DNA of 64,000 bases from NCBI GenBank assembly GCA_029207755.1, contig JARCOQ010000016.1:12793307-12857306 (forward strand). Reading direction: 5' to 3'. Below the pieces are notes generated by a model that worked only from the letters and a program-made list of their open reading frames with translations, was not told the origin of the DNA and searched no databases. This document shows, in pieces, positions 50,201 to 60,872 of this stretch (positions are counted from its first letter, which is position 1; each line of letters opens with the position of its first letter). A program made the position numbers and the translations under genes. This DNA is from Chamaea fasciata. Taxonomy: Eukaryota; Chordata; Aves; Passeriformes; Sylviidae.

Positions 50201-50758
50201 TTCCGAATGACAAATGAAACACACAGTATCTTTCCTCTCCTAAGTATCATCGAGTGTAGAGAAGTGAAACAAGGTACTTGACATTCTCGGGACACCGTCA
50301 GCAGCGTCTGCTGTGTTTTATGCTCCATCTCGCTTTAAATAAGCTGAATTTTATTTAAAGTGAAAAAATCCGTCAACACTAAACTTACTTCAGAATGTAA
50401 CATACTATACCGCATTTGCAATTCACAGAGCAGATAAACAAAAGCTGCAGATTTGGACAAGATCTTTCACACTTCGCTGATGTGAATCACTCCAGTCAAA
50501 CTTCAGACCACATTTCACCATCTGCGCGAACCGTGTTCAGTAGGCAGCTCAGTGTCCAACAGCCATATCACAAATTTCGGAAGCGCACGACGTGTGCCAC
50601 TCTCCCATGGCAAACCCATCTCCCAGGGCACAGCCCGGCCCCTGCTGAGGAGCGGCATCCCAAAGGAGCTGCCTGGACATCCTGCGCAGTGTCACTACAC
50701 CTGCACCGAACAGGTATTAAGGCAACACTGATTTTTTTTTTTTTTTTTTCCCTGACAG
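47289..50758. other. Non-coding stretch left of the CpG island
   Basis: No gene was recognised. An A run of 15 lies near 49007-49021. The DNA is AT-rich with no clear CR1 or LTR. If the CpG island drives a leftward transcript, this is likely first-intron sequence. Confidence 0.45.
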
Positions 50759-50826
50759 AGGCATGCAGGAGAAAACGGTCTGATGAATCGCCAATAAAAT
50801 CAGCAAATACCGAGGACTTACAGGCA
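50759..50826 (+). CDS. Possible small exon next to the CpG island, function unknown
   Basis: T18 followed by CCCTGACAG (50732-50758) is a strong 3' splice-site pattern on the plus strand. The 68 bases after it end CAGGCAG with GTAGTT next, a plausible donor. One frame is open throughout and reads ACRRKRSDESPIKSANTED, a basic to acidic stretch of protein-like composition. A donor-like CAGGTATTAA lies just upstream (from 50711). No family was recognised. The T18 tract makes a chance acceptor likely. Confidence 0.2.
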
Positions 50827-51157
50827 GGTAGTTCCCCAGCAGTTAAACATCTGCACTCTTGTTACGAGCAACTCGGCAGAGCCCCGAATGCCCATGTTCC
50901 TCGCCGTTCCCCGTGTTTGGGAGCCACCTCTCGTGCCGCCGTTGTCCCCGCAGCCCCTCGCACGGCACTTCGCAGGCGACAGCGGAGCCGGCTCGGTGTC
51001 CCCGACCCGCGGAGCGTCCCTGCCCGCGGGCATCATCCCTCCGCTCCGGCCCCGGAGCTCCCCGAGAGCCCCGCGGCCGCGCATCCCTCCCTTCCCTCCG
51101 CCCGGGCTGCCCCGGGAACTTTCGGGCCGCGGGCCGGAGCGGAGCGGCCGCAGCCCC

Positions 51158-51555
51158 CGTGTACCTGCCGGGCTGCCCCGGCCCCGCTGCCCCCGTACAC
51201 CTGCCGGGCTGCCCCGGCCCCGCTGCCCCCGTACACCTGCCGGGCTGCCCCGGCCCCGCTGCCCCCGTACACCTGCCGGGCTGCTCCGACCCCGCTGCCC
51301 CGTACACCTGCCGGGCTGCTCCGGCCCCGCTGCCCCCGTACACCTGCCGGGCTGCTCCGACCCCGCTGCCCCCGTACACCTGCCGGGATGCTCCGACCCC
51401 GCTGCCCCCGTACACCTGCCGGGCTGCCCCGGCCCCGCTGCCCCCGTACACCTGCCGGGATGCTCCGACCCCGCTGCCCCCGTACACCTGCCGGGATGCT
51501 CCGGCCCCGCTGCCCCCGTACACCTGCCGGGATGCTCCGACCCCGCTGCCCCCGC
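51158..51555. repeat. 36-bp minisatellite, 11 copies, inside the CpG island
   Basis: The TGCCGGG core recurs at 51166, 51202, 51238, 51274, 51309, 51345, 51381, 51417, 51453, 51489 and 51525. The spacing is 36 bases except for one unit of 35, in which a C is lost from a C run. Units differ at a few positions (GGGCTGC or GGGATGC; CCGGCCCC or CCGACCCC), so two or more unit types alternate. Copies 2 to 11 each contain CACCTG, an E-box. In an open frame it would read as a 12-residue repeat (CRAAPAPLPPYT), but the 35-base unit breaks the frame, which argues against coding. Confidence 0.96.
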
Positions 51556-51576
51556 GCGGCCGCGGCCCCAACTCAC

Positions 51577-51720
51577 CATAAAGAGGCGAGCGGAGGCGAA
51601 GGGGTCGCGGCGCTTCTCCCGAGCGGGGCGGGCGGCCCCGGCAGGCAGGTGGCAGCGGGACGCGGCTCCCGCCGCCGCCGCAGCCCCTTCCCGCGGGCAG
51701 CGCCGCCGCCCTCGCTCACC
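51577..51720 (-). other. Two candidate minus-strand splice donors, possible first exon
   Basis: Read on the minus strand, ATGCGGCG is followed by GTGAGCGAG (exon end at 51720), and 144 bases further CTTTATG is followed by GTGAGTTGG (exon end at 51577). Both resemble the consensus donor, the second very well. They would give alternative first-exon ends for a leftward transcript, with the minisatellite at the start of intron 1. The reading frame is unclear. An open frame with EKRRDPFASARLFM runs into the second donor, but I recognise no protein, so the exon may be untranslated. Confidence 0.4.
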
Positions 51721-52227
51721 GCCGCATGCCGCGCCCCCCGCCGCCGCCCGGCTCCCCCCGGGCTCGCCGCGCTCCGGCAGCGGGGCCCCCGCCCGGCCCG
51801 CCCGCGACCTCGGCGGGCAGCGGCCAGACCCCGGGGGCGGCCCCGCCGCGGCAGTGGGGGGAGAGCAGGGGGCGAGAGGCGGCTTCGCTCCGCTCCGCCC
51901 GGGCGCGGCCGGCGGGAGCCCCGCACCGGCCGGACACGGAGATCCCGGCGCGGAGGCGCTGCCGCTCGCCAGCCGGCGCGGAAAGTGGCTCGGCGGCGGG
52001 CGGAGGTGACCTTCAAGCCCGGCGGGGCGGGCTGGGGCGGGGAGGGGGAGAGCGGCGGGGGAGCCCCAGCGCCGGGGGCGGGATGCTGAGCGGCGGGACG
52101 GCGGCGCGGCCCGGGGGGAGCGGGCCCGGGGGTGCGGGGCTCCCCGGCTCCGGAGGCGCGGCCCCGCCCGGCACTGGCGGCCGCGCGGCGGCGCCCGGGA
52201 ACCCGCGGGGCTGAGCGGGGCCCGCCC

Positions 52228-52292
52228 GCTCCGGGGATGGCTCCGGGGATGGCTCCGGGGATGGCTCCGGGGATGGCTCCGGGGATGGCTCC
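52228..52292. repeat. 12-bp tandem repeat, 5 copies
   Basis: GGGGATGGCTCC is repeated at 52233, 52245, 52257, 52269 and 52281 with no differences, followed by a decayed copy. On the plus strand each unit brings an ATG in the same frame (a Met-Ala-Pro-Gly repeat if translated). It lies at the right side of the CpG island. The perfect identity suggests recent slippage. Confidence 0.95.
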
Positions 52293-52470
52293 GGCTACCG
52301 CTCCACGGGATGCCCGCGGCCGGGCGCTCCGCCGAGCCGGAACCTTCCCGCGGCACCGGCGGCGCGGTCGCAACTTTGCATCCCCGGGGCTCGTCCCGGA
52401 GAGCTGCGCTCTCCCCCAGCCCGAACGGGCAGCGAACACACACCAAAGCGGCACCGGGGAAATTGCTGAT

Positions 52471-55400
52471 TAAAACGATGCCCTTGGCGATCCCCAGCCA
52501 TCTCTGCCTGCTTGCTTCCCCTTCCTCTTGCCCAAAGGAAACCAAATCTTGCACGAATTCTAATGCTCACCTAATGAGAAGAGCATCGCAGCGTTCCTAA
52601 AGGCGTGAATTACTGTTAAATGAGGCTGACAGCAGCTATTGACGAAGAAGTTTGGGGGGAAAAAAATAAACATCAAGACCTGTCAGAACACTGGCTTGTC
52701 CTTCTCAATACATAAGGTATTGAGTCTGTAGTGATAAAATGTTTTTGTGCTGCTCAACCTTCAGCTACAATAAATTAATGCCACCGAGACTTACTCCAGC
52801 ATGTGAACTGGTATCAATTACAGACGGGGAGTGTGAGGATCAGACAGATGTGCTGCCTCCTGTGGAGTAGGGAGTTGTTTTAAGCATCGAGATGGAAATG
52901 CAAAGCAGTTAACAATCAGGTGATAACGAGGAGGCAAGCTTTAAATCATAGGCGTGTGGTCACTTAAAAAAAAAAAACAACACAACTTTATATGAATAAT
53001 CTCCCTATAAACTTTTTCATCTGTGCAGAAAATAAATACAGCCAAGTCTTTGTAAGCTGAACTGCAGTTCCCACATCGATCGTGTACAGAAGTGCCTCAA
53101 AAGCACATATCTGTATCCCTCTGCCTCTGCTGACAGATTTGGGGCTTGGCCTATTTCTGCTGCTATTTTAAGGCCCGAGGTGTGATCCTGGATCCCCTAA
53201 ATACGTAACTCGGCGGAACTGCTCGGGATTGTTCCTTTACCAAGGCACACCAGTTTTTGAAGCTGGATCATTTCAGACAGTTAATTCAGAATTTATCATT
53301 CCTCATCAAACATCAAGCAGTGTTTAATGGCTGCAAAATTTGACTCCACCTTGTTAAAATCTGTCAGATTACTGAGAGATACAAAGTTACTCAAAGATTC
53401 ATGATCAAAACTTTTCATGATCAAAACTTGAATTATCAAGTTATCCCAACAGATTCTCTCAAAATATATGTCCCACTCTATAGGCTGACCCCTGTGAAGT
53501 TGATAGAAAGATCCTTGGATGGATTTTAAATCCATCCTATGGGTTTCCTTCATTTTTCTTTTCAGCCTCCCAATTCACTCCAAAATCAACCCAGAGAAGG
53601 CAATGGGAGGCCTATGTCCAACAAATGTAAATTGGAGGTCAAAACATTACACTGAAGTTCTCTAAATCATGTCTAAATTTACAGATGGTAACTGATTACT
53701 CTGCAGTTCAAGATATTTAAAGCCCTATTAACCAATTCCTCCATGAGAAAGTGATGAGTAGAAATGAAACACAAGCCTGGCAACATTTCATCATCTCTTC
53801 CTTAATTTATATGTTTAGGCCCTCTAATAAGAAAATAATTTTCAACATTTTGATTAGATATGACAGCATCAATAAGTTTGCCATGTGGCCCAATACCTCC
53901 TACTTTGTCAGCAGTTTTTAAAGACTGAACTAATTAAAAAAAAAAAAAAAGTGAAAAATGTCCACCCTTTGATGATATATGCTAATGTGGCATGAGGCAA
54001 ACTTCCTTCCTGGTGAAATTGTTGCCGTTAGGTTATTTAGGCTAAATCCTGGCTCACACAGAGGTGACCACTGAGTGACTCAGAGTAGTCACATTCTCCT
54101 GCCCATGGATGACCATGACCATGAAGGCCCAGGGTTATGAAGCACAGCAAGAAAGGAAAAGACATTCAGTGCCTTCTTCCCACCTGAAGCAGCCCAGAAT
54201 TCCTTTTTCTTCTCCAAGTATGTGACTTTTGGGGCAGCACTAATGCAAAGATTTTTAGGGATCTCAATTTCTTTCCAAACCTGACCTGTAGTCTTTCTTT
54301 TTCCACTCACCTGTCTAGACAAAGCTGGCAGTCTCCAGAATGAAGAATTTAAAACTATTTAAATGTGCTAAAATAATAAACAGCTGAAGTTTACACAAAG
54401 AAGCTAAACCAAAATCCTTAATCAAAGAACAAAAATCTCATGAACTAGACTTAAAAAGTTTTCTTTAGGCCCTGGAGCGTTCCTGTTGAGTAGTGAATGC
54501 TCACTGGAGTGTTGAGAACTACTCACAGGATTAAAACTAAATCAGGTGCAGGTGTTGGTTACTTTGATCTGTGCTTGATTAGAGAATCAGGTGTGTGTGT
54601 TAAGTGACTGGATGAGAGCTTGTCTTTTGGACTCTCAACACCTACATACTCTCCTTTTGTACAAACCCTGTCAAAAAGGTTCCCTTGGCTTGTTTTTCAC
54701 ATCTGCCTTCCCTTTGTTCCCCTCACATGAAAGAACCCTGAACTGCAAGTCAGATCTTTCTTAAAAGAGCTCCTTCGTTCTCCAAACGTTGCCGTGGGTG
54801 TGATACAGAGGCTCCCAGCTGGGGCTGAAGCTCTGGTGGAAGAAATAACTTTGGATGAGAAGAAAGCAAAGAGGAATTATGAGCAGAGAGAGAAGGCAGC
54901 AGAGGCAGCATCAGCCTCGCATGGCAGAGCAGAGACCAGCATCCAAACATTGTTTTCACTTCTCCAGGCATTACAGTATTTCCTTTCCTAAACACAGTGG
55001 ATCCAAATGTACCTGCCTGTGCATCTCTGCCACAGGAACCACCCTCAGAAAGGTGTTCCCCTCTTTATTCACCTTTGGAATCAACAGAACATTTAAAGCA
55101 TTTGATTAAAAACAATCTTGGCGATCCCACCCCAAAGTTATAATTGTGTAAAACCACAATTCTCAGTCATTTCTGTAGGAAATACTTACAAAGAAAGTAC
55201 ACAAACTTAAGTATAATTGTCTAGTCATGCACTTAAAAAGTTGCTTTAGAAGGTGACATTTTCCAATTTCATATAAACTATCCATGGCAAGGGGAAAAAA
55301 TAAAGGGCAAGTAGCAAATGGCTGCATTGTAACACAATGTTTTGAACCCATTCCCAGTCAGGGATTCATTCTTAAAATATTTTTAAAAATTTATTTTCTG

Positions 55401-58400
55401 AAAAAAAGTCTATTTCATGGTTTGTTGGGTTTTTTTTCTTAATTTTGAAACCTTTTTCCCTTTATGGTAAAATATTTTCTGTGTTTATTTCCAAATTTGG
55501 GAACTGGTGTGAGGTTGTTCTACCCAAGAGATCTCAAGAACACAGAGCTATGGTGGCATGTGGGACAAGAAATGGAAGTGTAAGAGGATTTATTGGAGAA
55601 AAGAATTGTTCTGAACAGCAGACTAAGTCAGTGCTGTAGATTCTGTATCAAAAGAAAAAATCAAGAGAAAAGGGGTAAAAAATTTATTAAAGTCTTCAAA
55701 AATAAAGCTTCCGTGCATTTGTGAGGAAGATATAAATAGTGCATATGTATTTAATGCTTTAAAAATTCATATTGTATTTGCAGCAAAGAGCATCTCCAAC
55801 ACGTCCACATCCACTGTGATTTATTCCTTCTGGGGGAGGCTGCTCAGGCCATTACCAGTGGGAAGGGAACACAGAAACCATTTGCAGTAAAAATTTGTGA
55901 GCTTCAGGGAAAGTGTTTGTGGTGGTGGCGGATGTGTCACAAATTTCAGTGCCACAAAAACTCTATGAATCCTCTTCAGAAAAATTCTGCTTTGGTACCA
56001 AGCTTGGTAATAGCCCCTGGACCGTCACCCCTTTGGACACTGGCAGGCAGCGTAGCCCTAAGTGATCTGGGGAAAGATGCTCTCTGGGTTTTTGAAATTT
56101 GGGACAAAAAGGACACACAAACATAAGGAAATGAACAAATCACCTTCAACACAGAAAAAAAAAAAAACCATGAAAAAATATGTACCACTGTGTACATGTA
56201 CTGTGCTGGTGGTGTGGAGGTTTAGTTTAACTTCAGATTTCTTAAATTCTTTCTAGTTCTTGGCAATTTCTGGTGTCTTGAGCACAGTCTTCTGGAGGGT
56301 GTATTGCATGGAGGGGATAAGGACAGATGCACCGTGCGTGTATGTGTGGGGTTAGATTTATGAATCTGTTTAGATTGAATTTGTCATTTGCTTGGGCTTT
56401 GTGTATCAAACGCTGGCATTGGAATAGTTTAATGCTTTTGTCTCCATGACAGAACAAAGAGTTGCTACCTTTTTGTTCATCTAGTTCTACTCAGGAGAAT
56501 AATTTTGGGATATTTGGCCCATACTTTTAAGTTATTATTACATTTAGGTTTCAGATTTCACTCATACATAATGAAATGAACTACAATGTCACAGAGATTT
56601 AACATTACTTAATTAGAAATTCATTGCTATTTAGTAGAATCTTTGAGTAGAAAGATAATACTTCTATTTTTAATGCCCTACTAGCAATATCCTCATGTGC
56701 TTGTATCTACATATCTATAAATTCCAGAGTTTCCCACTTATTTGCCTGTGATCAAATGTTAATCTCTTTCCTTTCTCCAGGGAGTTGTAATTTTCCTCTC
56801 CCCTGACTTTGACTTATAGCATATGTACCATTTCTCTCCAAGAAACATCTTGAAGAAGCAACTGCATGCCCAGCTCCCTGGCATCTCCTGGTTTTTATCC
56901 ATCTGCTTTATCTCCAGGTTATTTCGGGAGCGCCTTGGGATTGAAGCCCTTTTAGACAGGGCTGATGGCTCGTTGCCTTCTCTGTGGCAAAAAGGTCAGG
57001 CTGCTCCAGGTGACCTTTCTGCTGGGAGAGCTGCAGGTCTGCCTGCTGCCTTTTTGCTGTCCCATGTGCAGGGATTGCTCCACAGGTTAAACATGATCAG
57101 GTTCTTTGCTTCCCTTGCTGTTTTCACTTCCGTTTATATTTAGGCAGAGCTCTGGAAGCGTTGAAAGGAATTGTTGGGAGCAGTGTCATCAGTCTTTTCT
57201 CCTTTGTGGTTGGGACAGTTGCTACTGAAATAACCAGGGCAGGACTCTGGGAAATTTTAATGCAGTGCCATCTCCAGCTGCCTCCTGAGGATGCCACCAG
57301 CCCCTTCGTCTTTCTCGTCAGCTCTCCACTGGTTTCCTTCCCTGTGCAAGGAGGACAATGATCCTGGACTTCCTTGTAGAAGAGCCACCAGAGCCCTCAG
57401 CTGTGAGCTCAGAGCCAGGTTCCTGAGGAGCTCCAGGTGGGCCAGCAGGGACCCTGCAGCCCTTGGGAGCAGCTGTAGCTGTTAAAGGAAAGGAAATATT
57501 GCAGGTGCTGGACGAGGGGCTCTGCAGCTCTTGTCACAAACATGGGAACCTTGAGGGATCAGAGGGAGCAGTGATCTGCTCAGTGATGATTCCTGTAGGA
57601 GCTGGAGAGTCCAGTTAAGCAATTTCAGAAGACATTCAGGGTCTATTTGGTGCTGTGAAATGTCTTTAATTCTTACATATCCACAGCAGGATTCAGAGCA
57701 ACTGAAGAATTGACAATTTTTGTGGTTTCTCCAAGTGGAACCTTTTTTGATTGTGCCACAATTAATAAAATATTTAATGGAGAATCATTTGTACAGGTTT
57801 GGAAATACTTCTTCCATGCCTGCAGACTTTGTAGTTTACTCTTTCTAGAGCTGTCTGATCACACTGGCACCTGTGGCACCCTCAGAATGTGCTGACATTT
57901 GCATCACAACCTCGGACTTTTCACCCGAAATTTGAGGAAATCATTGACTGACTTCTGCATTTACATTATAGAAAATTTAAAATCCCTTTTTGCAGGATTA
58001 ATTGAAATACTGGAAGACAGAATTTGGGAAAACCTTTTGTGAAGACTACTTGATTCTCAGTCCCCTGGACTGAGTTTCTAACCAGTCTTTGCAGTTCATT
58101 AGCTACTGGATTTTGGAATTATCATCTGCCCCTCAGCCTAGCAGCATCTGGAATTACTCCAGAACTGAAGATCCCAAATCCTGGAGCGTGGACTAACATA
58201 ATTGAGAACCACTTGCCTAACATCACACAGGATTCTATGTTTCCAGTAGAGAAAGGATTTAATAGTGTCATCAACGACAAATAACAGGGAAACTACTGGT
58301 TAGTAAAGAAAAAGAAAAACTAATTCCCTGAAAATAATGAAATATTTTCCAAACCTTTTTATTTGTGAATCCGTATTGCTTTAGATAAGGAATCAAGCCA

Positions 58401-59320
58401 GCGAGTGGCTCATTATAAATAAGAGAGAGGAAAAAACCTGCAGAGGTGTATTCACTCACTTTTAAGGGTAGAAACTCCCAGAAAATCCAAGAGCTGCAAA
58501 AATCACATCTGCCAAAATCTCTGACTTTTGGAGTAAAACTACAGTTACAGAAATAGGTAATTTATTTCTAGTATTTTTATCACTAATGTATTCACATCTC
58601 TGCTCTCATATGTGGAATATATATTAGATTCATAAAAGTGAATTGAAATTTACTATTTCCTGGATTATCTTATTCCAGTTAAACCCTTGATTCATAAGGC
58701 AATAGCTGAAGATAAATAGAACTTCATGAATTGTTCATAAACTGCACAAATCCACGAGTTAGAGATGAAAAATGTAAGCCACACAACCCTTCATCTGTAG
58801 GCCACAAATTCGAGTCCAGGTTTGAGATCAGCAGCAACCAAGATCCATTTTCATCTTATCACCTGAAGGCTTTCTGGTACCATTTGTGAACTCAGTTTGT
58901 CCCCTCAGCTCCATCTTTACAGGATAAGTGGCCACATAAATAATTCACTGGGACTTGTCAGAAACAAGAAGTTGTGAAATGTAAAGTCCCCTCCATCCAT
59001 CCAGCTGAATGAGCAGCACACAGGAGCTAATTTCCTAACCTTTCACTAAGCTTTGCATGGAACTAGACACAGAGGAGTTCTTGCACATTTTTAATAAACT
59101 AAAGCTCCTCAAATATCAATTCTTTCTAATAACACGCTCCCTAGAAACACCACTTTTGAGTTTTTTCTCTTCTTGATTGGAAAGTTATTAGGAAAACCTT
59201 CTCACAGGGACCTTTGGCTATGCAACTGTTGCCAAAAAAAAGCTTCTCCTTAACTGAATAACTTTGATGTTCTGTTGTTCAAGGGGAGTATATCAGAGTC
59301 AGACTTACCTGAAATAAAGC
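52471..59320. other. Non-coding stretch right of the CpG island
   Basis: No gene was recognised. Noted: an A-rich run at 53938-53950; a direct repeat of TCATGATCAAAACTT at 53399-53413 and 53415-53429; and an 8-bp inverted repeat TGAGTAGT/ACTACTCA at 54487-54494 and 54518-54525. An open frame at 54794-54991 has a charged helical look (DEKKAKRNYEQREKA) but no recognised family. Confidence 0.45.
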
Positions 59321-59342
59321 GGGGAGGGGGGGGGGGAGGGGG
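59321..59342. repeat. G-rich run G4-A-G11-A-G5
   Basis: A block of twenty G bases is broken by two A. It could fold as a G-quadruplex on the plus strand. Length errors are common in such runs. Confidence 0.9.
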
Positions 59343-59528
59343 CAGAGAGGACATGGCACTGCTCATTTTGGGCTTTTCGTGGGTTTTTGCATTGTAGGTT
59401 AGATTAATGGGATTTTTAACGTCATTTGGAATCTTAAACATTTTTCTAATTTGCATGAGAGAGAAAACATGAGGACCATCCCCACCTTTGTCTTGGCAGC
59501 ACTCTGGCCGTGACTCCAAGGAGAACAT

Positions 59529-59646
59529 GGAATAACAGGATCCTGGAATGGTTTGGGTTGGAAGGGACCTTAAACCATCACATCCCATGGGCAGAGACAC
59601 CTTCCACAGAGCAGAGCCCCATCCCACCTGGCCTTGGAACACTGGA
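59529..59646 (-). mobile_element. CR1 LINE 3' tail, minus strand
   Basis: GGAATGGTTTGGGTTGGAAG, GGACCTTAAA, CCCATGGGCAGAGACACCTTC and CATCCCACCTGGCCTTGGAA are the reverse complement of the CR1 3' end. The octamer tail is decayed to the left. About 118 bp remain. Confidence 0.92.
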
Positions 59647-60448
59647 AAAACATAAGAGAGCCACTTGATCTGCAGCACTTTGGGTCTAACGACTTTCAGC
59701 CCATGATGTGAGCACCAACTCCTCTGCAGTGGTGGCTGAGACAAAGGGATGCTGAGGGCCACAAATGCTTCACTGGAGCCTGCACTGAAAAATATCTCTA
59801 CATGCATAGTCACCGAGTTTATTTCTGTAACTCCAGTTACAAAGCTAGGGTTTTAAATAAACCAGATTTTTGCAAGATTTTATGGTGATTTAAATACTTT
59901 ACCCTTGCATAATCTGTTAGAAGAACTTTTCTAAGTGACTGAAAGCAGGCATTTATTATTTGCTTGTCCTCCCCTCACAATGAGACTTTAATCAAACAGA
60001 TGGAGGATTTGTACTTATGGACCAGCTTGCACCTGCACAGAAAACCATGTCCTGTGCCCTCCATTTATCCCCATTCACTGTGCTAATCCATGGGTTTAGA
60101 AATTGTAAATTACAACAGACTTTCTCTTCTTCTGCTGGGAAAATTTAGCCTCCAGGTAGCCACTGGTAACCCCCAGGCTGTCCAGATGCAGACAGGTATG
60201 GAAGCAATCTGAGAGTCATCCCTGTGCCAAAGGTTTTAATTAAACAAACCAAACGAAGAGCACTCCTTAAGACACTTGTGCCTACAAAAAGAATCAGCAC
60301 ACCAACATACAATACCAGGAAAAGTTATACAGCCCTGGCTATTCCAGCTGTAGCTGCCTTACTAAAGCCTCAGTATTTTGGTAAGAACCATGTTGAAATA
60401 ATGAGCCAAAAGTGACAATAGTCATCCTGCAACAACATCACCCCTTAT
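59647..60448. other. Non-coding stretch, nothing recognised
   Basis: AT-rich DNA between a CR1 tail and an LTR. No gene was supported. Confidence 0.45.
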
Positions 60449-60872
60449 TGTAATAGGTGAGCCAAGCCTCCATTATTTTCATGCGGGAAAAGCCAATTCT
60501 TTATTTTCACGACTCATTTTATACAGTTTTTACAGACCTCATGTGCAATGTTCATTGTCTAATAGCTGTCTGGCCAATTACTCTATTGCTTAGTAAAAGG
60601 TATTCTACTTGGCCATCAAATTTCTCTATTCTTGGATTGTTTACATATTTTCTTTCCTGATTCTCCTGGGACAAATCCCTTGTTATTGCAGGTGCATTTG
60701 TTTTTTAACCCAGGAATAGGTTGTTATGCTAAAGAGTTTTCATACCGAGATTGTTTTCGCTTGGGAACTTGCAGATAACTTAGAAGAAGTGACAGGCTAG
60801 CTTTGGCAATTTAGCAGAGTAGGCCTGGTTTTATGAGGCCTTTCTTTTAGAATTCTTCTACCAGTCACGACA
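60449..60872 (-). mobile_element. Solo LTR, minus strand
   Basis: Read on the minus strand it starts TGTCGTGACTGG (right edge, 60872), has a TATA box (plus-strand ATTTTATA, 60516-60523) and AATAAA (plus-strand TTTATT, 60500-60505), and ends CCTATTACA at 60449. The length of 424 bp and the close TATA and polyadenylation signals fit an avian LTR. The left boundary is a best guess. No matching target-site duplication was found and no viral coding sequence flanks it. Confidence 0.65.

Larger units (their letters stand above)
50870..52470. promoter_or_regulatory. CpG island, probable promoter and first-exon region
   Basis: GC content and CpG density jump sharply from AT-rich flanks. The island holds four NotI sites GCGGCCGC (51073-51080, 51144-51151, 51556-51563, 52177-52184) and GC boxes GGGGCGGG at 51625-51632, 52024-52031 and 52034-52041. 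No TATA box is obvious. In vertebrates such islands mark promoters, usually with first exons, and often fire in both directions. On the minus strand two donor motifs (after 51720 and after 51577) suggest a leftward transcript. Long open frames cover both strands, but they reflect GC richness and the tandem repeats. I cannot name the gene. Confidence 0.85.

Noticed and set aside
50416..52554. Open frames of 240-578 codons on both strands of the CpG island
   Set aside because: GC-rich DNA lacks TAA, TAG and TGA by composition, and the tandem repeats extend the frames. Several frames are open on both strands over the same bases. No domain is recognisable, and the 35-base unit breaks repeat phase.
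53296..53553. 85-codon minus-strand frame as a gene
   Set aside because: It is in AT-rich DNA with a local direct repeat. There is no splice context and no recognisable motif.
59250..59813. 187-codon minus-strand open frame with a proline run
   Set aside because: It spans the CR1 tail, and the proline run is just the G-rich tract read on the other strand.
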